64,000 nucleotides of DNA from Isoetes taiwanensis. Lineage: Eukaryota; Streptophyta; Lycopodiopsida; Isoetales; Isoetaceae. Location of the stretch: the NCBI GenBank assembly GCA_021234155.1, contig JAJEKV010000025.1, positions 13,295,463-13,359,462 on the forward strand, given 5' to 3'. The position numbers and the translations under genes were made by a program. This document shows, piece after piece, positions 44,744 to 55,173 of the stretch; position 1 is the first letter of the stretch; each line of letters opens with the position of its first letter. A model generated the notes under the pieces. The model had not been told where the DNA came from and searched no databases. It saw only the letters and a list, made by a program, of their open reading frames with translations.

Positions 44744-45080
44744 CACTACAATAGAATAGGGGTTTTTTCGTCAAGTATAGCGTCAGGAAAAGTGACGCTA
44801 TGCATATTCTGAAATTTCCAATAAATGTCACGAAATTGACGCTAAAAGTCCCATACTTTGATGTCGTATGGGCGTCAACTTTTGTCTTAAGCATTGCGTC
44901 ACTGCTACATAACACAAAATTGACACAATATTAACATTTGTGACAATTGCATGACATGTTTGTGTCAAGCTTATTTCCAAGTTATTCAATAATTGCATCA
45001 CATTTTGTATCATATTGGTCTCAACTATGCGACTAAATTGTTACACTATTTTAATATTCTTATCTTTTATAGGTTGACGT
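44744..45080. repeat. CACTA terminal and subterminal repeats
   Basis: The CACTACAA end is followed by GTGACGC, TTGACGC, GCGTCAAC, GCGTCAC, TTGACACAA and TGTGTCAAG at short intervals: the transposase-binding array expected inside a CACTA end. Confidence 0.7.
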
Positions 45081-45199
45081 CCTTTGCGTCATATTTGTGA
45101 CTGTCTTATAACATGTCTATTCTTTTTTTTATAATATGATAGTGACCTTTATCTTATCTTAACATATAAACCTCAAGATTCTTTCAGCATATTCGAAGT

Positions 45200-45540
45200 T
45201 GATGCTTGCCTCTAAAGTGACCAAAAAAAATATGGAGAGAAAAAAAAGGCCATCGAAAATGAAATCGAAAAAATGGATTCAAGACAGCTCCGGCTGGCTA
45301 TGGCTATGGCGACAAGCTCGGTCTGTCTATGGCGACAGGTTTCAGCTTCTAAGCTGTCAAATGCCCGCGACCAGGGCAAGTTTCTCCCAGAGACTCCCTG
45401 CTCCCGGAAGTTTCCTTCCAAAAAAATTTTTGCTTGCTCTGTCTGCCGCAGCAGACGATCCCTTCTGAAGCAGGGCAAGGGTTTTCCTTTGTATTTTTGC
45501 CGACAACGGCAGTGGGTTTGGAAAAGCGAGGTGCAAAGAA
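45200..45540. other. Unrecognised filler inside CACTA
   Basis: Overlapping short frames on both strands show no domain. The phrase 'TATGGCGACA' occurs twice. Confidence 0.35.
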
Positions 45541-45544
45541 GCAC

Positions 45545-45746
45545 CGCAATTTGTCGCCTTGCCTGAAGAGGCAGTGTTAAGCGTACTAGCTGCTTTATCT
45601 ATGAAGAAACATGTTCTCAAGATTTTCTTGAGAATGTGATTCGTGAAGCTGTTAGATATACAGAGCAGCGTAAAATCGCCACTGCCATTGATGTTCTCTA
45701 TTCTTTCAAGAAACAAGGCAGGACTTTATACGGCTTTGGAGGTTAG
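45545..45746 (+). pseudogene. Histone H4 fragment (C-terminal two thirds)
   Basis: It reads AICRLA[19 protein letters not shown], then [18 protein letters not shown] and [23 protein letters not shown]-stop. This matches H4 from about residue 50 ([22 protein letters not shown]...LENVIRDAVTYTEH...[17 protein letters not shown]). H4 is among the most conserved proteins known, so the changes here (one in-frame stop, a short deletion after EET, a missing piece at TEHARRK and many substitutions) show long decay without selection. No N-terminal tail is present. It lies 0.8 kb inside the CACTA terminus and is probably a captured copy. Confidence 0.85.
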
Positions 45747-45814
45747 GGTTCTTCTGTGCATTCTGAAGCATCTGCAGTTTTAACACCGTCTGAAGCAGCT
45801 GCAGTTTATCACGG

Positions 45815-45912
45815 AATGAAGCAGCATCATGGAATGAGATGGCTTAGGAAGCTTCTTGAAGAGGAAAAAGCAGAAGAGTTGTTTCCAGATGTTTTCACAG
45901 AATCCAGGTTAG
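45815..45912 (+). other. Exon-like fragment of unknown origin
   Basis: The frame reads YHGMKQHHGMRWLRKLLEEE, then KAEELFPDVFTES, and stops at a possible donor (AG|GTTAGG). It looks like a real exon by composition but I do not recognise the protein. It stands between the H4 and GH1 fragments and may be a third captured piece. Confidence 0.35.
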
Positions 45913-46395
45913 GTTAAATTTTTGCTGTTCTTCTATCACCATAGCTATGCTTGGAAGCGAGAATATTTTTAATGACCTTGCATTACTTTTGTGCAGATAT
46001 GGAATGGGTGTGTTTGTTTCAATGATAGATGATAAGCAGCGCATTTGTTTCTTGATTCAATCTTTTTGTTAATTGCTCTGTTATGTTAAAGCCCGATCAA
46101 GACCTGATTTGCGCAAAGGCTCTGAAGACCTGACTCACGCAAAGGATCCTCTGAAACAGAGGAAAGTAGAAATGTAGCATGCCAGCTTGCTGTGGAGCAG
46201 ATGAGGCAATCAAATTGCTAAGTTGCATGCCCACTTATTGTGTGGCAGATCATTACATAGGGCAGTTGCCCAATTTGGACAAAGTTGTAGTTGTTGGGTT
46301 GGCTATTCCTTTTTTTGAACTTTGATGCGTCAGATCGTCATTTTGTTTGTCTTTACTAAGTTGTTCTGTTGAGGGTTGATCAGTTGAGGATCAAT

Positions 46396-47333
46396 CTATT
46401 GAGGGTCTTCTAAAAACTTTTTATACCAAAGGGCAGATGCTTTTGGGTGTCGTGTGAGGCTGTCATGGCGATCCACATGGTAAAGGCCACTCTGTTACCA
46501 GTAGCCAACTTTCCACATCCAATCATCAAGGAAAGACCATGCAAAATATCCTCTAACATTTGAACCTTCTCTGCTGATTCAGACAACATACGTTAATCAA
46601 ATGTTAATGGATGGCACTACTTATTACACGAAGGTACTCTGTCAAATTCATACGCCACTGATCAATGGTTGAACTCACGCCAGTTGGATCTCTGATACCT
46701 AGTTAGAGACAAACAAAATTTCAAGGACAACAACATTTAAATGAATAAAAAAAATTCAAGTTACCATTTTCATGAACGACCAAAGTTGGATTAGAGTAAC
46801 GTTGCCTAATATATTGGAGCAACATCTTGAAACCCCAAGGGACTCCAAACTGACCATCAACTTGTGGTCCAATAACGTGGCCACTCATGTTCCCTCCAGC
46901 TTCAATTCTGGCATCTTCAAAGTATCCTACCTGACGTATGTTAGATGGGTCTGGTTTATAGTTGGGAAGTGCCTTCCTTGCAAATGCTGAAGTGTAGTGG
47001 TTGATCCCCACAAAGTCTTCAGAACCCTTAAGTGCTTTAGATTCCTCTAGACTAAACTTTGGAAGACGGTCTCCTACTATGTCACGTATTCTTGCAGGAT
47101 ATTCGCCAAAAAATATTGGATCCATGAACCTACAAACTCGATTGGAATTCCACCTCCAATAGATCAAGATCTAATCAAAGCATTTATAATATGAATATGC
47201 AGTTTACCATCCAAGCTCAAAATCCAAGGCTATTTTGGCGCTTTCTTTGTCCTCCAATGACTTTGTAAGTGGCACAAACCATCTGCTATCCATTGTAATC
47301 CCAATATAACCCTTTTGCTTCTCCTGAAAAGTT
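46396..47333 (-). pseudogene. GH1 beta-glucosidase, 3' half
   Basis: Exons on the minus strand. 47333-47218: QKGYIGITMDSRWFVPLTKS...DFELGW. 47129-46765: FMDPIFFGEYPARIRDIVGD, LPKFSLEESKALKGSEDFVG, INHYTSAFARK, ending LVVHENG, which holds the catalytic nucleophile Glu (E-N-G). About 46698 to 46640: RDPTGVSSTIDQWRMNLTEYL. The last exon ends at 46396 with GSNVRGYFAWSFLDDWMWKV and HDSLTRHPKASALWYKKFL. The intron phases agree. These are glycoside hydrolase family 1 sequences (secreted or vacuolar hydrolysis of glucosides). The 5' half with the acid/base N-E-P motif is absent upstream, and one in-frame stop (46495-46497) lies in the last exon, so this is a truncated pseudogene, probably captured by the surrounding CACTA. 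Confidence 0.85.
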
Positions 47334-48308
47334 CTAGCTTTAGGACTGATCAAATACTAGAGTATGTATTTAAGTATGCTAACCTGATAATTCCTTCTAA
47401 ATATTTGGACTGCTGCTATATGGCTGTAACTTTTGTTAACTTTAATGGGGCTTGATGGGTGTTTTACATATTAAGAGCATTTTCATTGCTTGGCCTCCAG
47501 TGTTGGACGAAGATTGGAGATGCAGATCAAGGGTGTGAACACAAGACAATTGCTAAACTCTAAAAACTATCGCCTGTCATGCAAAGAGATAGTTTCTCAC
47601 GGAATTTTTTCAAGCACATATCTTAACAATCTATGAGGACATTTTTTTTTGAAGTGCATTTCTTTTTGAAAGCACAATCACTTGGGTAAGCACATTGTAA
47701 TAGCTATTGGCATGTTCAACATTTGAGCATGCCATGAATAGTCTTGAACCCACAAGCATCTCATGAATTGTCTATGTGTCTTGCATATGTAGGTAAAGCC
47801 TAAAAACTTTTGTTTGTTGTTAGCATATTGGAGCATAAACATATTTGTACATGTGGCGGATATATGGAGAAAATCTCTATATTGCCGCATACATCTAAAG
47901 AGGTCAAGTGATTGTGTTTTTTTGCCCCTCACTCTTCAAGGCTTAGAGGCTTAGAAGGTTGCCCGACCACTTCAAGAAAAGTAAAAGAGACAATTGGTTA
48001 AATGAGCGGAGATTAGCGTAAAAGGAAATGAAGAGATCCAAGTAAGGAGATTTGTAGGATCAAATCTTTGTGGTTAAATTAAAATTCAAGCAAACTAGCG
48101 AAATTGCGGAGAAAAATTTGATAGGGCCGGGCATCGAGATTTAATATGTAGCATAATACGGGGGGTTGTTTTTGTATTTTTATACTTTTTTTCCCTAAAG
48201 GTTTTATATGATTTGGTGGTGTAATCTCGTGGATGTACTAATCATTACATCTAGAGTCTTTATCTGATTTCATGTTTTTATGGCAATTGCCAATGGTTTG
48301 GGCCCCAT

Positions 48309-48312
<4 letters not shown>
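47334..48312. other. No gene; possible retroposed 3' end
   Basis: No GH1 5' exons are found here. The last 350 bp run into a 35-A tract and may be the 3' end of a LINE or other retrocopy. Confidence 0.4.

Positions 48313-48347
<35 letters not shown>
48313..48347 (+). repeat. Poly(A) tract, 35 A
   Basis: An uninterrupted run of A that ends an otherwise mixed sequence; probably the tail of a retroposed transcript of unknown type. Confidence 0.8.
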
Positions 48348-48349
<2 letters not shown>

Positions 48350-50308
48350 AATATTTGAAGGCATGCGGGGGCTCGATAGCTTAACTTTAGGGTTTATTAC
48401 AGCCACGTTACGGTAAAGGATTTGTTTGGTCGGTCGGGAAGGCGGGGAAGGCATTCGGGCATCCTCGATTTGCAAAAGTGATACAAATCGGCCCGAGTTA
48501 TTATTTTGCAAGGAACGTTTTTCACGCAAAGGAGCAAAGTAGGGTTAGGCGTGGCTTGGAGGAGTTGAAGCCGCCTATCTTCGCGCATATATGGCAGGGC
48601 AAACTCTCCCTTCGGATGTTCGAATGGACGAATTTCTAAATCGCATGGAGAGAAGGATTTGGTTGTGAAGGATTTGGTTATGCTAAATATTTGTATTGTG
48701 GAGTCTCGGGCAGACAACGTATTAGACTAAAGTCGGCAAGCGGCCAGGGTTATAAGTCGGCAAACCGGGGATCTTCACCAAAGGGGTTAACTCCTCCTTT
48801 AGATTCGATCTGAATCATCTTCAAGCTAGCATGTCCGTGTCAGACCGAATCCGATGACCTTCCTCTCTAATCCAAAGAGCACCGCACTATTTCTTTCGGG
48901 GGCAATCCCGGTTCAATCTCGCAAGGGATTTTTTGAGATGGGCTACATATTCATTCCAGAGTTTGCCGGGAAAGGGCTTTTGCGGTGTTATGGAGTCATC
49001 GATTCTTCGTGCCAGGTTCGTTGATCAATTCATTTTCCTTGTTTAATTATGATGCATTGCCTCAACTTGCATAAAAAAAAGACCATGAGCCGGGAGTAGA
49101 TACATCGTGGCAGATAAACCTTGCCCTTATTCATGTATTTTTAAAACCAAGCTTTGCATTTCAGCCAAAATGAAAGATCTTTCTGAATCTTATGCTAGAT
49201 ACAAACCTTGCTTTCGTATTCATCTTTTCAAAAATCAAAGCATTTTAGAATATCTTCAAGTATGTGCAATGGATTCTTCATTTCGAAATAGATGGATATA
49301 TCGTGCTTCATGCACCGTGGGCCATATGAAAAAGGCTCATTGGTATTGATGTAGATTGGAGCCATAGATGTCGGGGATTTGCTTGAGGCTTATGATGCGG
49401 CCGGCTTCTTTACATGGAGGGCGCCATTTTTTCCCTTCAACGGTACTAGCTCTTTTATGCGCAAAGCAAAGACATTCACACAGAGTTTAAGTTCTCAATA
49501 TATAGACTGTTCAAATTATAGAATCATTAGTAGCAGAATCTTGAAGTTTGTTGTACATGGCTTTTGTGCAAAGGAATTGCATAGTCTTTTTTCTTTATAA
49601 ATATGTGGGGAATGGCACTCTAGATTCATGGTAGTTTGTTATGCTTAGTTTGCAAGCATATGTAACAAAATGGTTGAACTAGAAACCGGGTTTCACATTG
49701 CTCTTTCCTCAAAATATTATGTTGAACTATCCCAAGGACCTTGTTTACGGTTGCAATCAAATTAATCGCCCTTTCATTTTTAGCTTCAAGGTCATCCCTC
49801 GGCATTCTTGGTATCTCGGCTCCAGTTCTTCAGTATTCCCTCTTTCTTCAAATTTGAATTGGTTGTTTGATGCTAGCATGAATTCTAATTCAAAAAGCTC
49901 TCAAACCTTAGTTCTTGGCGAGATTGAGAGCTCTGTTCTACTATCTTTTGAGCGGAATGCACATCATGTTGTAGGAGTATTACAAGTGTCATTTTATCAT
50001 GAGGGCTGTTGTAGGATTTTTAAGCCATTGTGCTACAACATTTAAGAGAATATTTGTGTAATGTGTTTAAGAGATGCTTGTACAATATTGTAAATGTATT
50101 AAGAGGTCCTACCATAAAGATCATCTTTGTGTTGCATGTTCGAATTTTATTCTGACCTCAAGGGCCCAAAAATACACATTGCCTCATTTAATAAAGTCTT
50201 TCTCATTGTTTCTAACATTTAGTATAGTTTGTATCATTTAGTATAGTTTGTGTCGTTGTTGTTTCTAATATGTGAAATTCCTTCCTAAGGGTCGAAAGGG
50301 CCAATTTT
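48348..50308. other. 2 kb, no recognised gene
   Basis: Open frames of 80-115 codons (49107-49349, 49698-50045) lack recognisable motifs. At 50217-50255 the phrase CATTTAGTATAGTTTGT stands twice in tandem. Confidence 0.4.
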
Positions 50309-50790
50309 TTTTTTTTTTAATATAGCAATCGACACATAACTATCATTAACATCAATTAATATAGACCATTGCATCCAACACATTTAAATTAAAACCCCCC
50401 TGAAACCCCCTTTGGTTTGGGTGCATATTCACACCGAGGGGGTTCGTAGGGGCGGTGAGCCCCAAAAAATTTACAATACATGTATAAAATTAACACCATT
50501 AAGTACATTATCTCAAACCTTATAGTATTTTGCAAACCTTAATATCTGATATATAAAAACTTGTACATGCATACCCCACAAAGCGAGGATCGTTATGCAC
50601 GGTCCGGATCTTGGAATAAGGGCAAATATGCCCATCCGATGACTCTCGTTGCGGAGTAACCCAGGTGTGAATATGCACCCAAACCAAAGGGGGTTTCAGG
50701 GGGGTTTTAATTTAAATGTGTTGGATGCAATGGTCTATATTAATTGATGTTAATGATAGTTATGTGTCGATTGCTATATTAAAAAAAAAA
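50309..50790. mobile_element. Perfect long inverted repeat, 127-bp arms
   Basis: Left arm 50309-50435 and right arm 50664-50790 are exact reverse complements wherever I compared them base by base: starting with T(10)AATATAGCAA and running through CCCCCCTGAAACCCCCTTT to TTCACACC. The 228-bp centre is AT-rich and has no frame. It could be a foldback/MITE-type element, or the product of an inverted duplication. Transcribed through, it would make a stable 127-bp hairpin, a classical siRNA or miRNA precursor shape. Perfect arms imply a recent origin. No target duplication is evident. Confidence 0.85.
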
Positions 50791-51690
50791 GATCATCTTT
50801 GCTGAATAAGAAATGTGCAAACTACAGGTATAATCTGTTTCAAGGACTGGATTTTGACATTGGCTTCGAAGAGATCATTGCTAGGCAGGGTCTGCGATGC
50901 TCTTTTCCGTTTTGATGCAAGAGCATTTACTTTTCTGACATTGTTTTGTTGAAAGAAGAAGCTGTTGCCTAGGACATTCACAACATGTTGTTGGAGTAAG
51001 GTAGTGTTTTTGGTTATGCCAAAGGGAAATAAGACCTAGTTAAAACTAAACCTATAGAGTGCAAAATCGTTTTGTTCTTGAGGAAATCTAAGATCACGAG
51101 AGAATCATTTTGGGATATAGTGACGTCATCAAATAAAAATAAAAAGCAAAAAAGAAGAAAAAAGAAACACATTGTCAAGATAATACAGCCAGCCAAAAAG
51201 CAAAAAAGAAGAAAAAAGAAACACATTACAGCCATCCATGGACTCTAATGAAGGGTAAAGGAAAAAAGGAATAAGAATACTGATTGCAAGGCAAGTTCTA
51301 CTATTTGAAAATATTGGGTTTTATTTTTACCTCTAAATTTGCAAATCAATCATTCAATTTATTTTTAACATTCAAAGTCTATCTGCACAAGGTTTGGCAC
51401 ACATGAGTTAAGGGGACAATGCAAAAATCTTAAGCCAAGAATGATTAGGAGCAAGGTGGTGTTAAGGGGAAGATGTGAAAAGTTTAAGCGAAGAATAATT
51501 ATGTAATTTGATTACCATTTGCTACAAAATCTTGAGGACATGAGGTAATTTTGGGCACCACATCGTCCTTGATGCAAAACAGATGGCAATAGTGCGGGTT
51601 CAACTCCTGCATGTTCTTTTGCATCTCAAGGATGTCTAGAATTGAGATCTATTCCACTTAGCACAAAAACTTCTTTTGCAAATGGGTTAG
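50791..51690. other. No gene; short direct repeat
   Basis: A 33-bp A-rich unit (AAAAAGCAAAAAAGAAGAAA...CACATT) occurs at 51141-51173 and 51195-51227. No other feature. Confidence 0.45.
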
Positions 51691-52399
51691 AGAAATGTTA
51701 TATCGCTGTAAGCAAGGGCCATAAATTTCTTGTTTATATAATTATGTCAAACTTGTTTCATTGTTTTAATACTTGCATAACAAAATTGTGTCACTATCTA
51801 GGTCCTTTTTTGACATCTATGTGTCATTTTTATGGGTACGCATAATACGACAGTTGTCAATTTTGTGTCCAAATTGCAAGTCTTCTTTGTAAAGAAACCC
51901 CTACTTTTGTAACACGTTTTGATACAGTTTTCTCTTTTATAACATCATTATATTTTTAAAATGGAGTCACAAAGTTGATTTGAAATGTGTTATAGTTGAT
52001 AGTGTTAATTGAAACAAGAAAATGTAAAACACGAGCACTACTAAGATGTATTTCCTTTGCAGATGGAGTTCGTATCATATATTTCATTATAAATTAAAAT
52101 GATACAAGGTATTTTCTATCATAGCAATACAAATAGGTTGGAAATGCAACTTTGTCCCTATTCCCTTGTTGCCTATTACTCTCCTCTGCCTGCAAACATG
52201 AGAAAAAATGCAATAAGAATTTTGACCCAATCCAATCAAAAGAAACTAAAATTGAGGTTAAGACACATGGATTACTGTTTCAAGTAACTTGTCTATGGTA
52301 TACAAAATACTTCACAGCACCGACATCATTACACATCATCAAATTAGACAAGGAAATTCAAGATATGAAAATTAAGAACACTGGAAAATAAGGTTACGC

Positions 52400-54350
52400 A
52401 CCAAATAGCATAATGGAAGAGTTGTTGGGAAAATGAAGATAAGGTTACCTACCAATATCACAATAGAAGATGGAGATGGCAAAAACACGTGAAGCATAAC
52501 AACAGGTACTTTCAGAGTCGCACATGAAGCATAGAACATCTGCTCCCCAAGCTCTGTAGGCAATCGACTCAATAATCTGCATGTAAGATACTATTCCTCC
52601 AATTCAAGTATTTAGGAATGTCTACAAAGTACTAATGTAAATAACAAACTGCTGATTGAATATATCAGATATCATATATAATAATTTTGGTATTATGCCC
52701 ATCATCACAATACCAATGCTGGCCATGATGTTACAAAGGCTACAGATTGCTGACACTCTTCAGCCCAAGTTGGCCATATTCCTGAAAAATAGGCAAGGTT
52801 GCATGAAGTTTACTGCCTTTACCACCACAACAATTGTTATTTTCAATGGCACAACCAATGGCTTTTCAAGTTTTCCTTCTCAGCTTGCTAGAAATATCAG
52901 AATCACATAGCAAAGTACAAGAGACTTAAATGAATAGATCTGATAGCTGCAACCCAGCAAGGTTTTTGATGGCAGTTATTGATGACATGGATAAGCGTCT
53001 CCTAGCTGATTGAGCTTCCCCTGTAGGCAGGGCTGCTATAGGGCTACTCCAATTGCAAGAAGTCCTTCAACCAAAAGAAAAGGCAGAACTAGCAACAAGG
53101 TGTGACGTATCAGCTTGGCACATAGCTTATAATGCCTCTAATACCTTTTCTCTTGCTAAATTATGCTCTTCCTTAACTTGATCAAATTAGAGCTTGTTCG
53201 AGGATGAGATACATACTATTTCAGAACTGCTAAGGTTGTCAAAAGATAATTTATAGACTTATCAAGTGTAATGCTGTCAGAGGCCATCCATAGTGCATAT
53301 TCTTTTATGGCCAAGATGTTCTCAAGGTCCTCCCATGCAACCATGGTGCTCACTGCAGGATACAAAAACATTTCAGGAAAAATGGAGATAACGTTACATC
53401 AATAACATGATGAAATGATCAAATGAAAAATGGAGATGGCAGAAACATGTCAAGCATAAAGCAATAAAGTACTTCCAAAGTCGCACATGGAGCATAGAAC
53501 ATCTGCTCCCCAACCTCCGCAAGCAATAGAATGAGAGGATGCCGCCAATTTAATAATCTGCATGTAATATACTATTACTCTAATTCAAGAATTTAGAAGT
53601 GCCTACAGAGTACTTATGCTTGATATATCAACTCTACTAATGTTACAAAGGCTACAGATTGCCGACGCTCTTCAACCCAATTAGATGTAGCAATATCAAA
53701 GGCTGGCCATATTCCTGAAGAATAGGAAGGATTGGATGAAGTTTATCTCCCTTACCAATATTCATCAGAACAACTATTATTTTCCATGGCACAATTAGTG
53801 GTTTCTGAAGCTTTCCTTCTCAGCCTGCTAGAAATAACGTTAGAATTGCATAGCAAATTAAAGCAGATGCAATATACTGTAGGCAGGGCTGGTATAGGGC
53901 TACTGCAAGTCCTTCAACTAGAAGGAAAGGCAGAACTAGCAGCAAGGTGTGATGTAGCATCTTTGGCACAGAGCTTTTAATGCCCCTGATACTTTTCTCT
54001 TGCTGCATCTAGAACTTTAAAATATACTCTTTCTTAGATTGAACAAATTAGAGCTCGTTGAGATACATACTGCAAGGAACTGTCAACGGTGTCAGAAGAT
54101 AATATATAGACTTCTCAAGTGTAATGTATCAAAGGCAATCCATAGTGCATATCCCGTTATGGTCACGTAAGATATTCTCAAGATCCTTCTGAGAAATATC
54201 CAAAAAATGCATGCCAAAATTTATTTGCAAAACTGAGAAAGTTGAGACATAGAATCGTACCTCAATGAAAAAGGGTTCTCCTATAATGCCTTTGAAATAG
54301 ATTTCAAACATACTTCTTTTCTGTCTATCCAAAATCCATGATTTGAACTG
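52400..54350. repeat. About 1-kb tandem duplication of gene-like DNA
   Basis: Copy 1 (about 52400-53370) and copy 2 (about 53390-54350) share a series of blocks in the same order: GAGATGGCA.AAACA, CATAGAACATCTGCTCCCCAA, AATAATCTGCATGTAA, GGCCATATTCCTGAA.AATAGG, CTGTAGGCAGGGCTG and ATCCATAGTGCATAT. Both have indels. On the minus strand copy 1 gives exon-like phrases: LPTELGEQMFYASCATLKVP before a GT donor, and WEDLENILAIKEYALWMASD after an AG. Copy 2 has the same phrases with frame changes. This suggests a tandemly duplicated, now decaying gene of unknown family. Confidence 0.55.
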
Positions 54351-55173
54351 CGGTCAAGACTCTCGAGCTGAAAGACGTTGTGATGTAAAGACCAACCTCA
54401 GCATTTTGCCACATTATTGCGAGCTATAGATTCTCCAAAATAATACGAAAAGACAGGTCCCTAGCTCTTTAAAGCACACAGCTAACTCCTGTAGAACTTT
54501 AGAGATAGTTCCCACCAGACGATTAATTAAAAGAAGCATTTAAAGCTCATAAACCTAAGCAAATAATTAGCAAGGGTGTCTAAACAGGAAATGTCTAAGC
54601 TTATATATTAGAACGATTGCCCAGGCTCGGTAAAAACTCATCCACAAAGATGTTACTCGACATTTGAAATATTGATTTAAATTTCAAAGTAGTTGTTTGC
54701 AAATAAACAAACAATACAAACTGCTATTCAATCAAGAGACTAAAAAACAAGTACTAGACCTGCACTATTTTTTTTAAGCAAGAACATGTTACTTACTCGA
54801 ATCCCTCACTTCCCTGAATCGTTCTTTGACCTTGGATAAGTATAATAGCATGATCTGCTTCCTTTTGATAAATCCGTTTATGCAATGATCATGCTTTGAA
54901 AGCATGGTTGCACACTTTTAAGAAACGCAATTAGAAACTGTACTTTCAGAAACCAGATTCTATCAGTTTCTTATTTTTTTAAGAAATGTCACTGTTTAAG
55001 AAACGTAATTTCACAATTCATAACAATTGAATGCTTTGGAATTCTGATTCACTCTAAAAACAAATCTTTTGGAATGCTTTGGCTGAAACTCCTATATTCA
55101 TAAATGAAAACTTACAATTCTGATCACTATAAAAACAATTCCAGAATGCTTTGGCTGAAACTCATGCATGCTA
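54351..55173. other. No gene; flank of hAT element
   Basis: 54950-55150 holds short repeats such as TTTAAGAAA.G and the duplicated phrase 'AATGCTTTGGCTGAAACTC' (about 55074 and 55145). No coding sequence. Confidence 0.45.

Larger units (their letters stand above)
44744..51916. mobile_element. Putative CACTA element carrying host gene fragments
   Basis: The left end is CACTACAATAGAATAGGGG then TTTTTTCGTCAA, the classical CACTA terminus, followed by about 330 bp rich in GACGC/GTGTCA motifs, including TAGCGTCA and TGACGCTA as an inverted pair (44777-44800). The proposed right end near 51890-51916 reads AAACCCCTACTTTTGTA; reverse-complemented it matches the left end over about 25 bp with mismatches, but the last bases are not TAGTG, so the exact end is uncertain. 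GTGTCA/TTGACA motifs occur just inside it too (51700-51880). No CACTA transposase is seen between. Instead there are fragments of histone H4 and a GH1 glucosidase and a nested inverted repeat. This fits a non-autonomous Pack-CACTA; inference. Confidence 0.45.

Noticed and set aside
48400-49050. Organellar DNA insertion
   Set aside because: Composition is slightly GC-richer than the surroundings but I recognise no plastid or mitochondrial gene.
50115-50130. AAAGATCATCTTTG shared by 50118 and 50788 as a target duplication of the inverted repeat
   Set aside because: The left copy lies almost 190 bp away from the arm, so it is not adjacent as a target duplication must be.
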